A stretch of DNA of 27,998 nt from Sperchopsis tessellata (GCA_033557685.1 JAWQRN010000598.1:1-27998), one strand, 5' to 3'. Positions 1-11,044 are shown, counted from the stretch's first letter. Notes: a model not told the origin generated them from the sequence alone. Numbers and translations: made by a program.

Positions 1-696
1 AATGATGCGAGGTTTTTGTTTGTTTTTCCAGATTTCGTCGAAGACTTCTGGCAAAAAAATAGTTGTATACCATTCAGAGTTAACTATTCTTCGATCCTCT
101 ATAGGAATGGTTACGACATGTCCAGTGCAACCGAAGAAACAAGCGATCATTTTCTTGAAAGCGCTTCGTGAATGAACAGCTTTTGTGGGATTCGGTTAAT
201 CTTGGAACACCCAAACAGTAGATTGTTGCATAGTTTTCCGTTGTTACGAATATATCCAAGTTTCGTCACTTGCTACGATATTGTATTACAATTCCTCGGT
301 CTTTTTATTGAGCATTTCTTTACACCAATTAACACGAGCCTTTTTTTTGAACTTTGGTCAAATTATGCGGAATCCATCGGGAACAGATCTTTTTCACAGC
401 TTAATTTGCATGCAAAATATAATGAACTGCAATCTTTGGCATGCCTCTAACTCAATGTAAGTCACATGACGATATTATTTAATCTTGTTGCGCACATCAT
501 CGATGTTTTTTTTAATAGTAACCGATTTTGGTTGACCTTCACGAAATTCATCTCTGACGGACGCACAACCACGACGAAATTCTGCGAACCAATTATAAAC
601 ACTCTTTTCTGATAGTGCGTCTCTACCAAAAGGTGAACGAAGCGATAATATGTATTGTTGTTGAGTTAGGCCTCTACTAGAATCGTAAAAACTCAT
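1..696 (-). pseudogene. mariner-like transposase remnant, cut by window start
   Basis: Conceptual translation of the minus strand, with several frameshifts and stops, gives a recognisable mariner (Tc1/mariner superfamily) transposase. The N-terminal helix-turn-helix region at about 475-640 reads YNWFAEFRRG and then DEFREGQP. Further on come SRWIPHNLTKVQKKARV and WCKEML (about 310-400), the first catalytic Asp block SDETWIY (about 254-274), QQSTVWVFQD (about 205-235), KKMIACFF (about 145-170) and NSEWYTT (about 60-85). The order is that of an intact transposase. The second and third catalytic residues would lie left of position 1. The family cuts and pastes DNA at TA sites. Stops and frame changes make this copy inactive. 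I found no convincing terminal repeat on the right side. Confidence 0.9.
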
Positions 697-951
697 CCAA
701 CGAAAACCTTTTTCACAAAATTGTTTTTTTAACGCTCACTGTAAACAAACAACTCGTTCAATTTCTAAGCTGCCACTGTTTTCACAATAGCAAATGTCAA
801 ATTTTACGAAATTATTAATTACACATCTCAATAGCGCCACCTAGTGGTCGTTTGTGAGCACTTAAAGGCAACTAGAAACGCGATTGCAAGTATCGGCTCG
901 AACGAGGTGAATTAGCGTTACCAAGTTTTTCAGATTATTTTTTATTGGGAG

Positions 952-1137
952 TTATTTATTCTCAACTATGTTGCTCAAAAAATGTATAGAGAATTTGTTG
1001 ACAAAAATTATTTTTGAATTCAAATGGTATATTGTATTTAGTTCACTAATTCTTTTTTGAAAACAACTGTCAGTTTGGCCTATATATTGACTTAAACAAG
1101 ATGAACATTTCAGAAAGTAAACACACCTCTTTCTCAA
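952..1137 (-). pseudogene. Penelope-like GIY-YIG endonuclease fragment
   Basis: This 61-codon minus-strand frame reads CVYFLKCSSCLSQYIGQT near its start, followed by a basic segment and a line with Asn, Phe and His in plausible GIY-YIG positions. The pattern (V/I)Y.L.C..C...YIGQT is typical of the GIY-YIG endonuclease found at the C terminus of Penelope-like retroelements, where the domain nicks target DNA. The frame starts at a Met only by chance; the similarity begins right after it. No reverse transcriptase is visible just upstream (1140-1330), so this is a short relic. A GIY-YIG domain from another gene is possible, but the Cys spacing favours a Penelope-like source. Confidence 0.65.
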
Positions 1138-1379
1138 CGCAGAAACCTAGTCAGCCTTTGTTACGAATTAAAAGAGTTTTCAACGTATTTGTATTAAAGA
1201 AAGCAGAAGAATACTAGCTTCCATGTGCATCTCTATTAAAGGAAATGCAGAAAAACATTACATGCTCTACTGGCAACAGTCCAAATGCAGCTTCATGATT
1301 TGATCTCACTTCATATATAAAACATTTAAAGTTTTAAAGAGCCACTGTCTGAATCATAAACTTGGACCTTGACGATGGC

Positions 1380-1690
1380 CTCCATGAATAGACTAAATTC
1401 CTTCGACATGTGGATATATTCTTAGAATAACCTGACCATGTTACCAGCGGGGAAGTTTTAGGGAGAATGAAAGTAGATATAAAAGTGGTAAGGAAGATAA
1501 AAAAAGAAAACTGGGTCACATAATGAGATACACAGAGAGATTCGAGCTATTATAACTAATACTCCAAGGAAAGGTGAAAGGCAGGTGAGGAGCAGGACGG
1601 AGGAGGATTTCGTGGTTGAAGAACATGGTTTAACATAACAACCACAGAATTGTGGAATTGGACTTGCTACGAGTCGCATACAAAGGACAC
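1380..1690 (+). mobile_element. RTE-like non-LTR retrotransposon, 3' ORF tail
   Basis: Reading the + strand with frame changes gives FDMWIYS, then DHVTSGEVLGRM, then KRKLGHIMR, then LQGKVKGR and GAGRRRISWLKN. This is the usual tail, downstream of the reverse transcriptase, in one common insect RTE-like group (the full-length form has a YG.E.WTL block just before it). The same tail occurs on the opposite strand at about 12290-12370. Only about 310 bp survive, with several stops. It is one of very few retroelement fragments in the window on the same strand as the host gene. Clade assignment to RTE is from memory of family motifs. Confidence 0.8.
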
Positions 1691-3279
1691 TTGTGGGTAG
1701 GTTACCTGTATATTTGAAATTTTATCCTATCTCAGTTATGACCTAACCTAACATATTATTAATAGAGGGAGATCAGTTCCTTAAAGATATCATAAGATTG
1801 CTACAGACTAACAAAAAAGAATCTTTGACTTCATAATGCAATTTATGAGCAGCGAACATGTACTGATATAAATTTTACCCAATATCTAGAGATTTACCTT
1901 CCTTAAAACTTACGTTTTTTGCCCTCCCATATTCCGTGGCTTATATCTTGTTTGTCTCAACGAAGTCATCACGATAGGCCCCTTGGCGTGAACTATGTGT
2001 CCTTGTTATTTTCATTATGATCTTTAGTCAATCATGTTTTTGAAAACGAAATTTAAAAATAGAAGAGGTATATGGGCTTCGATCTCGGAAGCATTAAAAC
2101 ATATTGAATAAATATTCCAAAAACGTTAATAAAAAAATAATTTGTTTTATCTATGTAAACCACATATGATTTAGTCTATTTAAGATATAAATTGCATTCG
2201 TTTGATTATACTACATAAACAGTCATGCTGGAAAGCACAAAGTGCACACTCAGCTTTAAATGCATCCAGAACTATATTAAGCGAACTTCTGCAATCACGA
2301 AGTATATGTTTGTCAAAAATAATACAATAGCATTAACCTCCATACGCTCATTATTTAACTGCCAGTCATCATGAGCGAACACCACAAATCCCCAGAATGA
2401 ATCTTTGTTCATTTCAAACACGTACAGGAACTTTAGCAGCACAAATCCCTTTCACGACGTTTCAACTCTCCCAATCGATTCCCCGAAACTAAACCCCGCT
2501 CAAAGTGCAGTACGCCACAGATCCTAAGCTGATAATTTGCAGGCTTGAAACTCTGATAATGCCTAATGTTGGACCAGGGCCATCAGACCGCATATACATG
2601 CTGGTCCTTAATATTCAGAGTAGACATCATGGGCGAGATGCAACTTGATAGGACTTGCACGTACTCGTTGCCATGGCTTCGCCTCAATCCTACGGCAGAA
2701 TACAGGTCTAATGAGGGGTCATGTGTATCATGATGGGTTTTAATTGTGAATTTTGCTGTCTCTAATTAAGACGTTCTTGACACTGCCTTCCTGAAAGTCG
2801 TGTAATTTGTAATACGGTATGTTAATTTCTGTGCTGATAACTGCAATGTTCGAGAAATTCGCGCTTTCAGATTATTATCTGAATGTCTAATTTGAACGTG
2901 TGAGGTAGAATCTTACAACTTTGTAATTTTCTGTTCTCTTATTTCGTGTAATGAAATAATACGTGTGTGAATATGCTGATTAAAAGCGGAAGGAAGTGCC
3001 ACCCTCAAATCGTATGCCGCGTTGTCCACATTGAAGTTGTATTTCACACATAGTATATATTTTGTTTCTGATTTTAGAAAAGTATCCTTCACTATGATAA
3101 ATAAAAGCACATGAGAAATTCAAAATACTGATTTTTTTTTTAAGTGGCCTAATACGTTATCCATGCACTGCTAAACTTTCTATAAATCTGAGAATTTGTT
3201 TCTGAAATATAAAATATATACAGAATTACCCCATGCCAACATGCCATAACTTAGTTTTGAATAGAAAAGTGAATAATAA
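1691..3279. other. Unassigned interval, no gene recognised
   Basis: I see no supported gene here. The interval is AT-rich except for 2420-2720, which is clearly less AT-rich and has many short non-repetitive motifs. A minus-strand open frame of 65 codons at 2913-3110 has no recognisable motif and is probably chance. Confidence 0.4.
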
Positions 3280-3600
3280 CATATTAAATTGCCTCCCTTT
3301 CCTCACATTTTACCATTGTTCTCACAGCTAAGAGTACATGAGAAACATTTTGGCAAAAACTGGAGATATGTTGTCTAAATGTTAGCTCATTATCTATATG
3401 AAATTCTAGAAAGTTAACCTTCTCATTATTTGCATCTCTATGCTTTCATATTTAAAATCTATGGAGAAAAAAGCATTCTTAACGTGGATGTTGGTGCTAG
3501 GTGATAAAGTATCACCAAGTAGGAGAAACCAGATAATGTTATTTCTAGATATCCAGTTTTGGCGAATAACGTTTGGGTAGGCGTAACCCAGTAACAAAAA
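3280..3600 (-). mobile_element. LINE fragment, downstream end of reverse transcriptase
   Basis: The minus strand gives FLEFHIDNELTFRQHI followed by SSFCQNVSHVLLAVRTM (about 3320-3420). This matches the FLG..ID..L.W..HI block and following helix that come after the catalytic YADD in jockey/CR1-type reverse transcriptases. The upstream open part (3406-3597) contains SPSTNIHVK and is less clear. The rest of the enzyme is absent. This is a short decayed relic; the clade cannot be fixed from so little sequence. Confidence 0.6.
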
Positions 3601-3742
3601 CTATTTATCAGCAACTTGCCCTAAGACATAAACAAATTAGTAGTCCACCATATCATATTTTAAATACTTACCAGACGCTATACTAGATACCCAAAAATAT
3701 ACGTTATACCGGGACAGACAGATTTACGTCAATGAAATCATA

Positions 3743-4055
3743 GAGTGTACGCCTAAAGTATGAAATAAATTCAGTAAAAGCGAAATTAAATTTTGTTTAA
3801 AGACACAACAAGTGGATTTTATTTGATAAAAATACACATTTTTGCATGACAGTCGATTTTCAAGCATCAGTTGTTTTTGAGTAATGACGTCATCATTTTT
3901 TTTAATAGCAAACCCCAATTTTCTTTCTTGATCCTGAGAGAACTTTTCACTGCCGAACTGACAGTATAAAAATTTTGCCATCTTACATAAAAAAATTTTC
4001 GAGTAAATGACAATTGAATATTAGAAAACGTAAATTTTATTGTTAACGTAAAACA
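3743..4055. repeat. Left terminal inverted repeat
   Basis: Reverse complement of the right arm at 5262-5551 with scattered substitutions and small indels. Shared blocks include AATAAATTCAGTAAAAGCG at the outer end, GAAAATCGACTGTCATGCAA in the middle, and TTCAATTGTCATTT near the inner end. The inner limit is approximate because similarity fades. Confidence 0.85.
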
Positions 4056-4064
4056 AACAAAAAA

Positions 4065-5205
4065 ACTCCATTGATAAGCAAATACAATTTTAAATAGTGT
4101 TTGAACTGCCATCCACCGACTTCCTGACAATACCTGTGTAGAAATCCTTCTTGTACATTTTGAATCGTTTCCGGGCTGATCTGCGCATTTCATCTCTAAT
4201 GCGATGTTCTAGTTCAGCTAAATTTTGTGGTCTGGTGACGTAGACCTTGGAATTTAAATAACCCCATAAAAAGTTATCTAGGGGTGCAAGGTCTGGGGAT
4301 CTCGCGGGCCATTCTATCGGCCCTCGCCTGCCAATCCACCTCCTCGGAAAGAAATTGTCGAGAAAATCTCGAACAGGCTGCGCATATTGCTGGGTGCGCT
4401 ATCTTGCAGAAACTATATTGTATTATCTGGGAGGTCTGGATCATTTTCATTTGGAAAAACTGCTGCAAGCGCTGGAACAAGGTCATTTTTCAACAAAGGT
4501 AAAGATCTTGCTCCTGTCAGGGTTCCTTCAAAGAAGAAAGGCCCTACTATTCTGTTATCAACTATTCCAGCCCACAGATTTAATTTCTGCCGGTGTTGAC
4601 AATGTGCCTCAAACATCCAGTGAGGATTTACCCGATTCCAATACCTACAATTTTAGCGATTCACTGTGCTATTGAGACAAAACGTTGCCTCCTCCGAAAA
4701 GAGTAATTGCCGGTGCAAACGTCGATTTCCTTGGAACAAGTCCTTCATAATTTCACAAAACTGTAGTCCCTAGTTGGGGTCTTCTTCGTTGTGTTCCTGT
4801 ACGAATTGAATTTTTTGGGGATGATATTTTTTCTTCCTCATGATACGTAGTACTGTAGTCTGACTAACTTCATTGTCTAATGCAACCAATCAAGACGTAT
4901 TGTGAGGATTCTTCTCCATACTTAACAAAATGTTCAGTTTCAGATCTTCTAAAACTTTTGGACATCTAGGTTTTTTAATATCTTTAACATCACCAGTTTC
5001 TCGAAGCTTAGATTCAATCTTACTGATTGGAGATTGGCTGATCTGGATATTTCGCATTAAACAAATCGCACGCTTCCTTCTGAGTTCTAGTCCTGTGTGT
5101 AACAGTTAAATGTGCCGTAATACTTAAATAGCAATAAGATTTCTGTACCGCTAATATGTTAAGAAGTTGGTGTAAAACTGACACTTTGTAATGATTTGTA
5201 CCTAC
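4065..5205 (-). pseudogene. Transposase pseudogene of the 3743-5551 element
   Basis: Minus-strand translation across frames gives, N to C: TQKEACDLFNAKYPDQP (helical DNA-binding start, about 5040-5090), SKIESKLRETGDVKD, PHWMFEAHCQHR and LNLWAGIVDNRIVGPFFFEG (about 4530-4625), WFQQDSAP (about 4400-4420; the D of the second catalytic block), IEWPARSPDLAPLDNFLWG (about 4260-4320; the last catalytic D region) and RPQNLAELEHRIRDEMRR (about 4190-4240). The WFQQD.AP and SPDL.PLD.FLWG blocks are diagnostic of the Tc1/mariner (IS630-related) DDE enzymes with a DUF4817-like N terminus, common in arthropods. At least four frame changes or stops occur, so no active enzyme is encoded. Confidence 0.9.
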
Positions 5206-5261
5206 GTGATCTGTAAAATACATCAGGCAAATCAAAATCTGATAACGTTTTTGCTAGCAAG

Positions 5262-5551
5262 AGAGTGTTTGTTTTATTTTACTTTCCTTACATTCAATTG
5301 TCATTTGATGGTAACATTGTTATGCTGTCAGTTCGAAAATGAAAAGATCTCTCAAAATCAAGAAAAAAATTTGGGGGTTGTTATTTAAAAAAAAATGATG
5401 ACGTCCATTACTCAAAAACAACAAGCTTGAAAATCGACTGTCATGCAAAATGTGTATTTTTATCAAATAAAATCGATTTGATCAAGGATTTCTTCCAATT
5501 ATATTTTATTTCGCTTTTACTGAATTTATTCCATATTTTAGGCGCGCAGTG
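5262..5551. repeat. Right terminal inverted repeat
   Basis: Partner of the repeat at 3743-4055. Its outer end AGGCGCGCAGTG is followed directly by the TA target duplicate at 5552-5553. A distinctive pair of blocks, a CTGTCAGTTCG motif and an AAAATGATGACGTC motif, is seen in both arms. Confidence 0.85.
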
Positions 5552-5553
5552 TA

Positions 5554-6284
5554 TAACGTAACCAAAACAGAAATAGGTAAACGCAACAAGTATGTACCTT
5601 GGTATAGAAGGAATTAGGGTAATATCAGTTGTTACTTAAGTGACAGGTGTGGTAAGTGGAGGTTTACTCTCTGCGGCTTTTCGTGTACATTAGAATTATA
5701 CTATTGGTTGTCTTTTATTATCCTGCTACGAGTTTTAGAAAAAGCTTACACATTATGTACATATTGCAGATCAATAACTAGTGGCCCCTCACTTATATTG
5801 GCGACACTTTCAACTGGCGTTCAATTATGAGTCAGTGATATCTCTGATTGATGAGTAGAAAACATCTACGAAATATCGATATCATTAACTCCACTGTTGT
5901 CACATTATGCCTAATTACTAGCAAATGATTAATTTCTTTATAACAACATTCACTAAACCATCAATTCGGAAGTATTAATCTAAATGGTGCGAATGCATGT
6001 TCCGACATTTGCAAAATCTAACACATTAAAATCCAAACACTCTCCTACCCCATCAAAGCTATTATTGTTGTAGATATCAATGTACCGGATGGTGATGTAA
6101 CATTAAAATGTGTTTATATGTGTGGAACATGGGCAGAAATTAGTATATTGTATCGAGTAAAATAAGTTATTTGCATCATACAGGTGAAAAGGGGTCTAAT
6201 CTTTCGTTTTTACGTTAGATCTACTTTATAAAATTTAAATGTCCAAATATCCTATGTATGTGAATGTGAACACTTGTATTTATA
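5554..6284. other. Unassigned AT-rich interval
   Basis: No gene, repeat array or element motif recognised on either strand between the TA-flanked element on the left and the CAGGGT terminus on the right. Confidence 0.5.
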
Positions 6285-7196
6285 CAGGGTAAGGAAAAAG
6301 TAATGCAACTTGGCTATATTTTTGTTATTACTGAATTTAGAAAAAATTGTTTCAGACAAAAGTTGCATGGTAAAATGTGCATCATATGCTTGTGATCTTA
6401 ACATTTTCTTGCGTCATTTCGCGTATGTGTTCGGCTATGCAACTTTAATTTTTCAAGTTGCAATGTACAAATTTTTTAAAATTTTTGGACTCAACAAGAC
6501 TTTCTACTTCGAGTAGTATACAAATTTTGATAGGTTACTTAATAAAATTTTTGAGAAAAATTGATATGAGAATTTGGTATATAAATAAAACGTTTACTTT
6601 TGTTTGACTGACAAGTGACAATTAAAACAATTTTCATAATTTTTAAACCTTTGAACAAAACGCATTATCATGGTGAGATATACTGAAATGATGTTAGGTT
6701 GTGGGGATAGAAGAAGAAGCCTGTATGGTTTTTAATGAGAATTACCCTAAACGGCCTCCTTTAACACGGTCTACTGTATTTAATAAAACTTACTCATCAG
6801 TTTCGTGTAAAAACATTTTAATTGATAAGTTTATAGGTGCAAACAAACAAAATGAATTTATTAAATGTTCAAAATATTCCCCTTTAGCCATTAAACAATG
6901 ACCTAATCTATCTTGAACATTTCTATTTATTATATTTGGTGTAATTCTTCCTGCCTTTTCCTTATATAAAAAAAAATCGAGATGATTTAAGTCCGGCGAA
7001 CGTGGAGGTCATTCTATGTCGCCTCTTCTTCCTATCCATCTGCGACGGAATTCATTAAAAATGACACTCTCTGACCACAGCAACATAATGTGGAGGAGCA
7101 CCGTCCTGCTTAACAAGCCGGCACTATCTCATTTAGGAGAAGTTCTAAATATTTAGCCTCAGTCAAAGTTCCCCAGGGATACGTATACCCCGGGTT
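6285..7196. mobile_element. Second DUF4817-type transposase element, rearranged
   Basis: The left edge TATACAGGGTAAGG (from 6281) looks like a TA-flanked Tc1/mariner-type terminus. A + strand start follows at 6670, MVRYTEMM, and after a frame change EEEACMVFNENYPKRPP (about 6708-6758), the same N-terminal pattern as the element at 3743-5551. From about 6860 to 7196 the opposite strand carries the C-terminal half: GYTYPWGTLTEAKYLELLL (about 7137-7194), QDGAPPHYVAVV (about 7075-7112), RRRWIGRRGDIE, PPRSPDLNHLDFFLY (about 6970-7010) and NRNVQDRLGH. The two halves therefore face each other and cannot be one intact reading frame. This is either two fused fragments or an inverted piece. No right terminus is certain. 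Confidence 0.8.
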
Positions 7197-7203
7197 GGGA
7201 ATG

Positions 7204-7222
7204 GCTGATCTAGTGGATCAGC
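7204..7222. repeat. Perfect 7-bp inverted repeat
   Basis: GCTGATC TAGTG GATCAGC: a perfect 7-bp stem with a 5-nt loop, lying just past the transposase fragment. It could be a decayed element end or chance. Confidence 0.45.
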
Positions 7223-8869
7223 TCATTTGTCATCAATAAAAAAGTAATTTCAAATATTTGAATGAGTTAAATGGACAAATATAAATTTATTTAATTCGCT
7301 TCTTTTATGATTTGAAGGAATATTTTCTTATATTAACAGCAAACACAATTAGAGGTGTTCTCACAAAAAAAGTCTTGGCTAAAATAGTTTTGTAGGAAAT
7401 TTTTATTAAGTATATTAAGTCGACTACTGACCTAGTCAGCAAAATTCCACAACCAGGCTTTAATTTAGCGTTTAAAGCTAATGCGTGTGTGCGTCCAAAT
7501 TTGCTGTCACTCTCATGACGCAGAAGAGTTGCTACAGGATTTCATTCTACCCTTTTTCAAGGAAAATCCCAGGGCTGCGACTCTAGCTTCGCAGTTAACT
7601 GAAAATAAACAAAACGTAATCCTGAATGATATATGGTATACATTACATTTTATTAGGGATCTTAATTTTTTATGCTCATGAGTTACGCAAAGCAAAATAA
7701 AAATGGCTACCTCTTTAACCCACAAAGGTGCAGAAAAGTTAGGATCACCAAGTCCATAAAATTTTAAATTCTAGCACTTTTATCTCGAGAATTTTTTGAA
7801 TATTCATGTATTTTCTTTCATATACCCTTTCACCGTGACGTAGTGTACTTGATGTTTCATAATCTCATGTTGAATTGATGGAGATGTGCCATTTTGGCCC
7901 ACGTTTGGGAAATAAAAAAGATTAACCGGCACTATATGTCTTTTAAAGTTGAAATATACACTTGTATGGAAGCTTTTACTTAGTAGAAAAAAATAAATAT
8001 CTACTCTTGGCTCCGTTTTGAAATTTTCCTGTGAAACACAATTTTGAAGTTTATTTAAAGTATTTTTTCCTCCAGAATTACGCGGCTTTCATCCACGTGG
8101 TCCTCAAACAATTTCAGAGTTATTTGTCCCACCTGTCACAGAGCCTACAATCCGGTCATACGTTGTTTTTCAGGCCCACACATTGACCATCGATGCTCTT
8201 TTGCCTCCCAAGGTGTTTTGTTTATTGCCGATTCTGCATATTCTCCATTCCTATTGCATCCCCAACTTAATCGGGCTTCTTATTTACACCTAGTGAACCA
8301 TCTGTCTTTAAAATTGTTTTAAGAATCTGTAAAGCCCCATACCGTAAACTTTAATGGGGAAACTACATCTTTTGTAATTACAAAATAATTGACTTCTATT
8401 ACATTCTTTGTTTCTAAAATACCCTGTTAAAACATAGTAAGTACGGCAGAGTTCGCATAAATATTATACAAAATGAAGAGTGAAGTGGATTGTAGTCCCA
8501 TTTGGAGTAAAACTACTATAGTTCGTACAATCTTTGTACTCCGTGCAGGTAGACACAATATGCAAGACTTGGAATACGAGTCAGAATGCAGCTATTCCTC
8601 GGATAGTGGCTGCATATTTCAACCCCTTACGCGGAGCTACGTAATGCATATGTTCAGACACAATAAAAGTTTGCCCTTTTCTTAAGAAGGAATTTGAATG
8701 GAAATGTGCCTCTAGAAATGGCGATACTCGTCGTCGATATAAATTGAAATAGAATTTATGTGATAAAAAGTATAATATTAAACGGACACGTCTATGACAA
8801 AAGTAGGAAGGAATGTTTCTTGGTGCAAAAAGAAATTTAGTTTTGGTATGAAATCATAGATATACATAT
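7223..8869. other. Unassigned interval with short uncharacterised open frames
   Basis: No recognisable gene. Open frames at 7481-7681 and 8473-8685 (both +, 66 and 70 codons) have no family motif that I know. The second has a methionine start and a mixed composition but no visible splice or domain context. The stretch 8070-8300 is less AT-rich than its surroundings and may be a decayed element. A motif ACCCTG followed by TTAA at 8421-8430 resembles the reverse complement of the CAGGGT terminus at 6285 and might mark the far end of that element; this is weak. Confidence 0.35.
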
Positions 8870-9150
8870 TGCAGCATCATTTAATTCATCCAGTTGACAA
8901 CAGTACATATCCCAATTAATAGTTTGGTCCTTTGAAAGCAGCTAAAAAATACATAATAACTTTGAAATCTCACCAGACTGACAACATAACCATCCTGTTT
9001 TCAAAGTTCGATTTCTATAAGTTAACATTCTCAGCAAACGTTTGTATCGTTAAATGTTAATTGGATTCGATCAATGCCTTTATTTTATCGTCATCAACTT
9101 CGGTTGGCCTTTCAAAATTAACAATTTTACAAACCGATTCTAACAATATC
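8870..9150 (-). pseudogene. Second mariner-lineage transposase remnant, internally deleted
   Basis: No long open frame covers this piece, but the minus strand reads GRPTEVDDDKIKALIESN-like sequence (seen as ERPTEVDDDKIKALIESN, about 9062-9115) and then, after a gap of roughly 100 missing codons, VMLSVW, a stop, DFKVIMYF and, in shifted frames, KDQTINWDMYCCQLDELN (about 8885-8960). In mariner transposases the EVDDDKIKALIE segment belongs to the N-terminal DNA-binding domain and the SVWWD..G..Y.ELL...QTIN...Y..QLD block precedes the second catalytic Asp. The HTH signature differs from the copy at 1-696, so at least two mariner lineages have invaded. The copy is dead: deletion, stops and frameshifts. 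Confidence 0.85.
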
Positions 9151-9379
9151 GTAATTTTAAAGCTTCTTTACCATACACATCATATAAGTTTTTATGAGCT
9201 AGCAGGGCGCTATTTACCTTTTTAGAAGTAATAGAGCAAAAAATGACATAATGCTCCATTTTAATTTGCCGTTTGGATATTAGTATGTATGTCTGTGTTC
9301 TCCTCGATTACAACTATTTAATTAACTTTTATTATTCCCCGCTCAAATTTTAAGAAGTCAAGAAGACCTAATTAAAGTA

Positions 9380-9575
9380 ATGATGTTGAAAGTAAAAAAA
9401 AAAGAAAACACCTTACTTTATAAGTTTGGAAACAAAATGTAAAGTTATTGAAAAAATTGTAGGAAAGTATTAGCTTTTCATCTGTTGGCAGAGATTATAA
9501 TTTGGCAGAATCGACCGTGCGAACAATTTTCAAAAACAAACACAACTATAAAAAAGCTAGTAAGAATAACAATTT
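9380..9575 (+). pseudogene. Tigger/pogo-like transposase N-terminus
   Basis: The + strand reads LETKCKVIEKIVGK (about 9426-9467), a stop and frame change, then VGRDYNLAESTVRTIFKNK (about 9485-9541) and a Lys-rich run. This matches the N-terminal helix-turn-helix (psq-like) of Tigger/pogo transposases related to CENP-B, where the typical segment is KV.VIE....G.S...VGRDYNLAESTVRTI. The sequence stops at about 9575 where a minus-strand LINE begins. A pogo/Tigger-type terminal repeat lies at 11045-11169 in the matching orientation, so the two are probably parts of one element split by the LINE. Confidence 0.85.
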
Positions 9576-10945
9576 ATTTCCTTTATCCAGTTGACAGTGA
9601 TGGCGTCTAATACAGGAAAATAATTATGAATTACAATAATAACAATAACAATAATAATTCTGAGAAAATAACAAAATACACATACATCAAAAATCAAGAC
9701 AAACCAAACACCCTTACAAAAAATGTTATGTATGTAAGTAATTTTAATTATGTAGCATCCACACCAGTGCAGGATCTCATGAATTCCTCCATGCTATAGC
9801 ATTTACACTCACACAGAAATCCGAACAGCGTCTCGTAAATAGCGAAAATGTGTCCTTTTCCTTTATATATACCGGTAAATGGTTGAAAAAAAAAACAAGA
9901 CACATATAGTAACAATTTCCCTCTGACGTATTCAGTCTGTGAATGGGATAGGCATAACCAAACCTGCCCCTCGTAAGATATTCGTGATCAAACCTTTTGC
10001 CATTAAAAAAGAGCTCTGTTCCTGAAATAAAACATCAAACACTCATAAACACAGACGCATGGAACTGTTAGGACATTCATAAATTCTAAATCTGCCACGA
10101 AAAACTCGGACCAGTCCAAACCCAAAATTAAATTTTCTCTGGATGTCAGGCGTCGCACCCCAGAAAAATAATACTAAATCTAATATGGGAATAAATATTT
10201 GCAAAATAAACAGATCTAAGCACCTCAGTGGATAGATATCTTTTAAGCACCCTCAAGCAAAATATATTCTTCGAAACCTTTTTCGACGTTGCCTCGATAT
10301 GGCATGTCTAGTTTAGTTGCTCATCGAGATCCACACCCAAACATTTAACACTGATTGAAAGGGAGATTTTGGACTGTGATAGAGACACGCTGCAAGGTCT
10401 CTCAAAAGAACGAAGATGCATGTTATTAAATAGTACACAACCAGTTTTTTCCTCATTAAGGCTCAGCCCATTTAGGCGAAACAATTCCGTGACCCTAGAG
10501 AACAAGATGCCACCAAAGTGAACCAAACCCGGAAAATCTTCTGAACTGATTAAAAAATTCGTGTCGTCCGCATAGTTGAACATTATAGAAGTTGAGTTTT
10601 CGGAAGTAATAAGATGTATGTTGTTAATGAACATAACAAACAAGAGAGGATCCAAAATTCTACCCTGTGGCACACCCAAACGGCTAGTGTGGTCGTAAGA
10701 AAACACCATATCGAATTCATCACGCAGAAGAACCCTCCACTTACGGTTGTCCAGAAAGGAGGAAATCCAGTCAAGAGTGCAACCAGGTATGCCGTACCTT
10801 TATAGTTTGGCCAATAAGAGCCATGATCCATGCTGTCAGAGGCACACGATAAATCTATGAAAACTTTCCATGTTCCATAGCATGTATGACTTGGTTAACA
10901 AAAATGGAAGTTTAAATGCTTTGATTGAAGATAGAAACGCGTGTA
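9576..10945 (-). mobile_element. Jockey/CR1-like LINE, 5'-truncated and decayed
   Basis: Minus-strand reading, high to low coordinates: FVNQVIHAMEHGK and FIDLSCASDSMDHG (about 10820-10910, the F.DLSKAFD..DH block), LDWISSFLDNRKWRVLL (about 10725-10775), RLGVPQGRILDPLLF (about 10635-10685), NYADDTNFLI (about 10549-10579, catalytic), LNEEKTGCVLFN (about 10425-10465) and VKCLGVDLDEQLN (10308-10346). At 9770-10010 a tail with AYPIHRLN, FNHLPVYIKEKDTFSLFTRR and SMEEFM is typical for the end of such ORFs. An AAT/AAC-rich stretch (9633-9659) lies in the 3' region. The catalytic YADD is intact but flanking frames are broken. The endonuclease domain is missing. Confidence 0.88.
9633..9659. repeat. AAT/AAC short tandem repeat
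   Basis: About 27 bp of alternating AAT and AAC units close to the 3' end of the minus-strand LINE. Such arrays are common at LINE 3' ends. Confidence 0.7.
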
Positions 10946-11044
10946 CAGAAATCTACCAGTCATCTGAATGTCGCCGTGAATGAAAGTATTACACCGATAA
11001 CTGCTATTAATGTGTCTCAAACTACCTTTATTTGTAATTACGGT

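Larger units (their letters stand above)
3743..5551 (-). mobile_element. Tc1/mariner-superfamily element with ~300-bp terminal inverted repeats
   Basis: A 1.8-kb element is bounded by long inverted repeats. The left end (from GAGTGTACGCCT) matches the reverse complement of the right end (ending AGGCGCGCAGTG), and similarity continues inward for about 290-310 bp on each side. Both ends abut a TA dinucleotide (3741-3742 and 5552-5553), the target duplication expected for this superfamily. A degenerate transposase lies between the repeats on the minus strand. All parts are in the expected order, so this is one nearly complete but inactive copy. Confidence 0.88.

Noticed and set aside
172..450. 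92-codon + strand open frame
   Set aside because: It is the complement of the mariner transposase remnant on the minus strand.
4284..4675. Three overlapping + strand open frames
   Set aside because: They run opposite to the transposase pseudogene, whose DDE motifs are clear on the minus strand.
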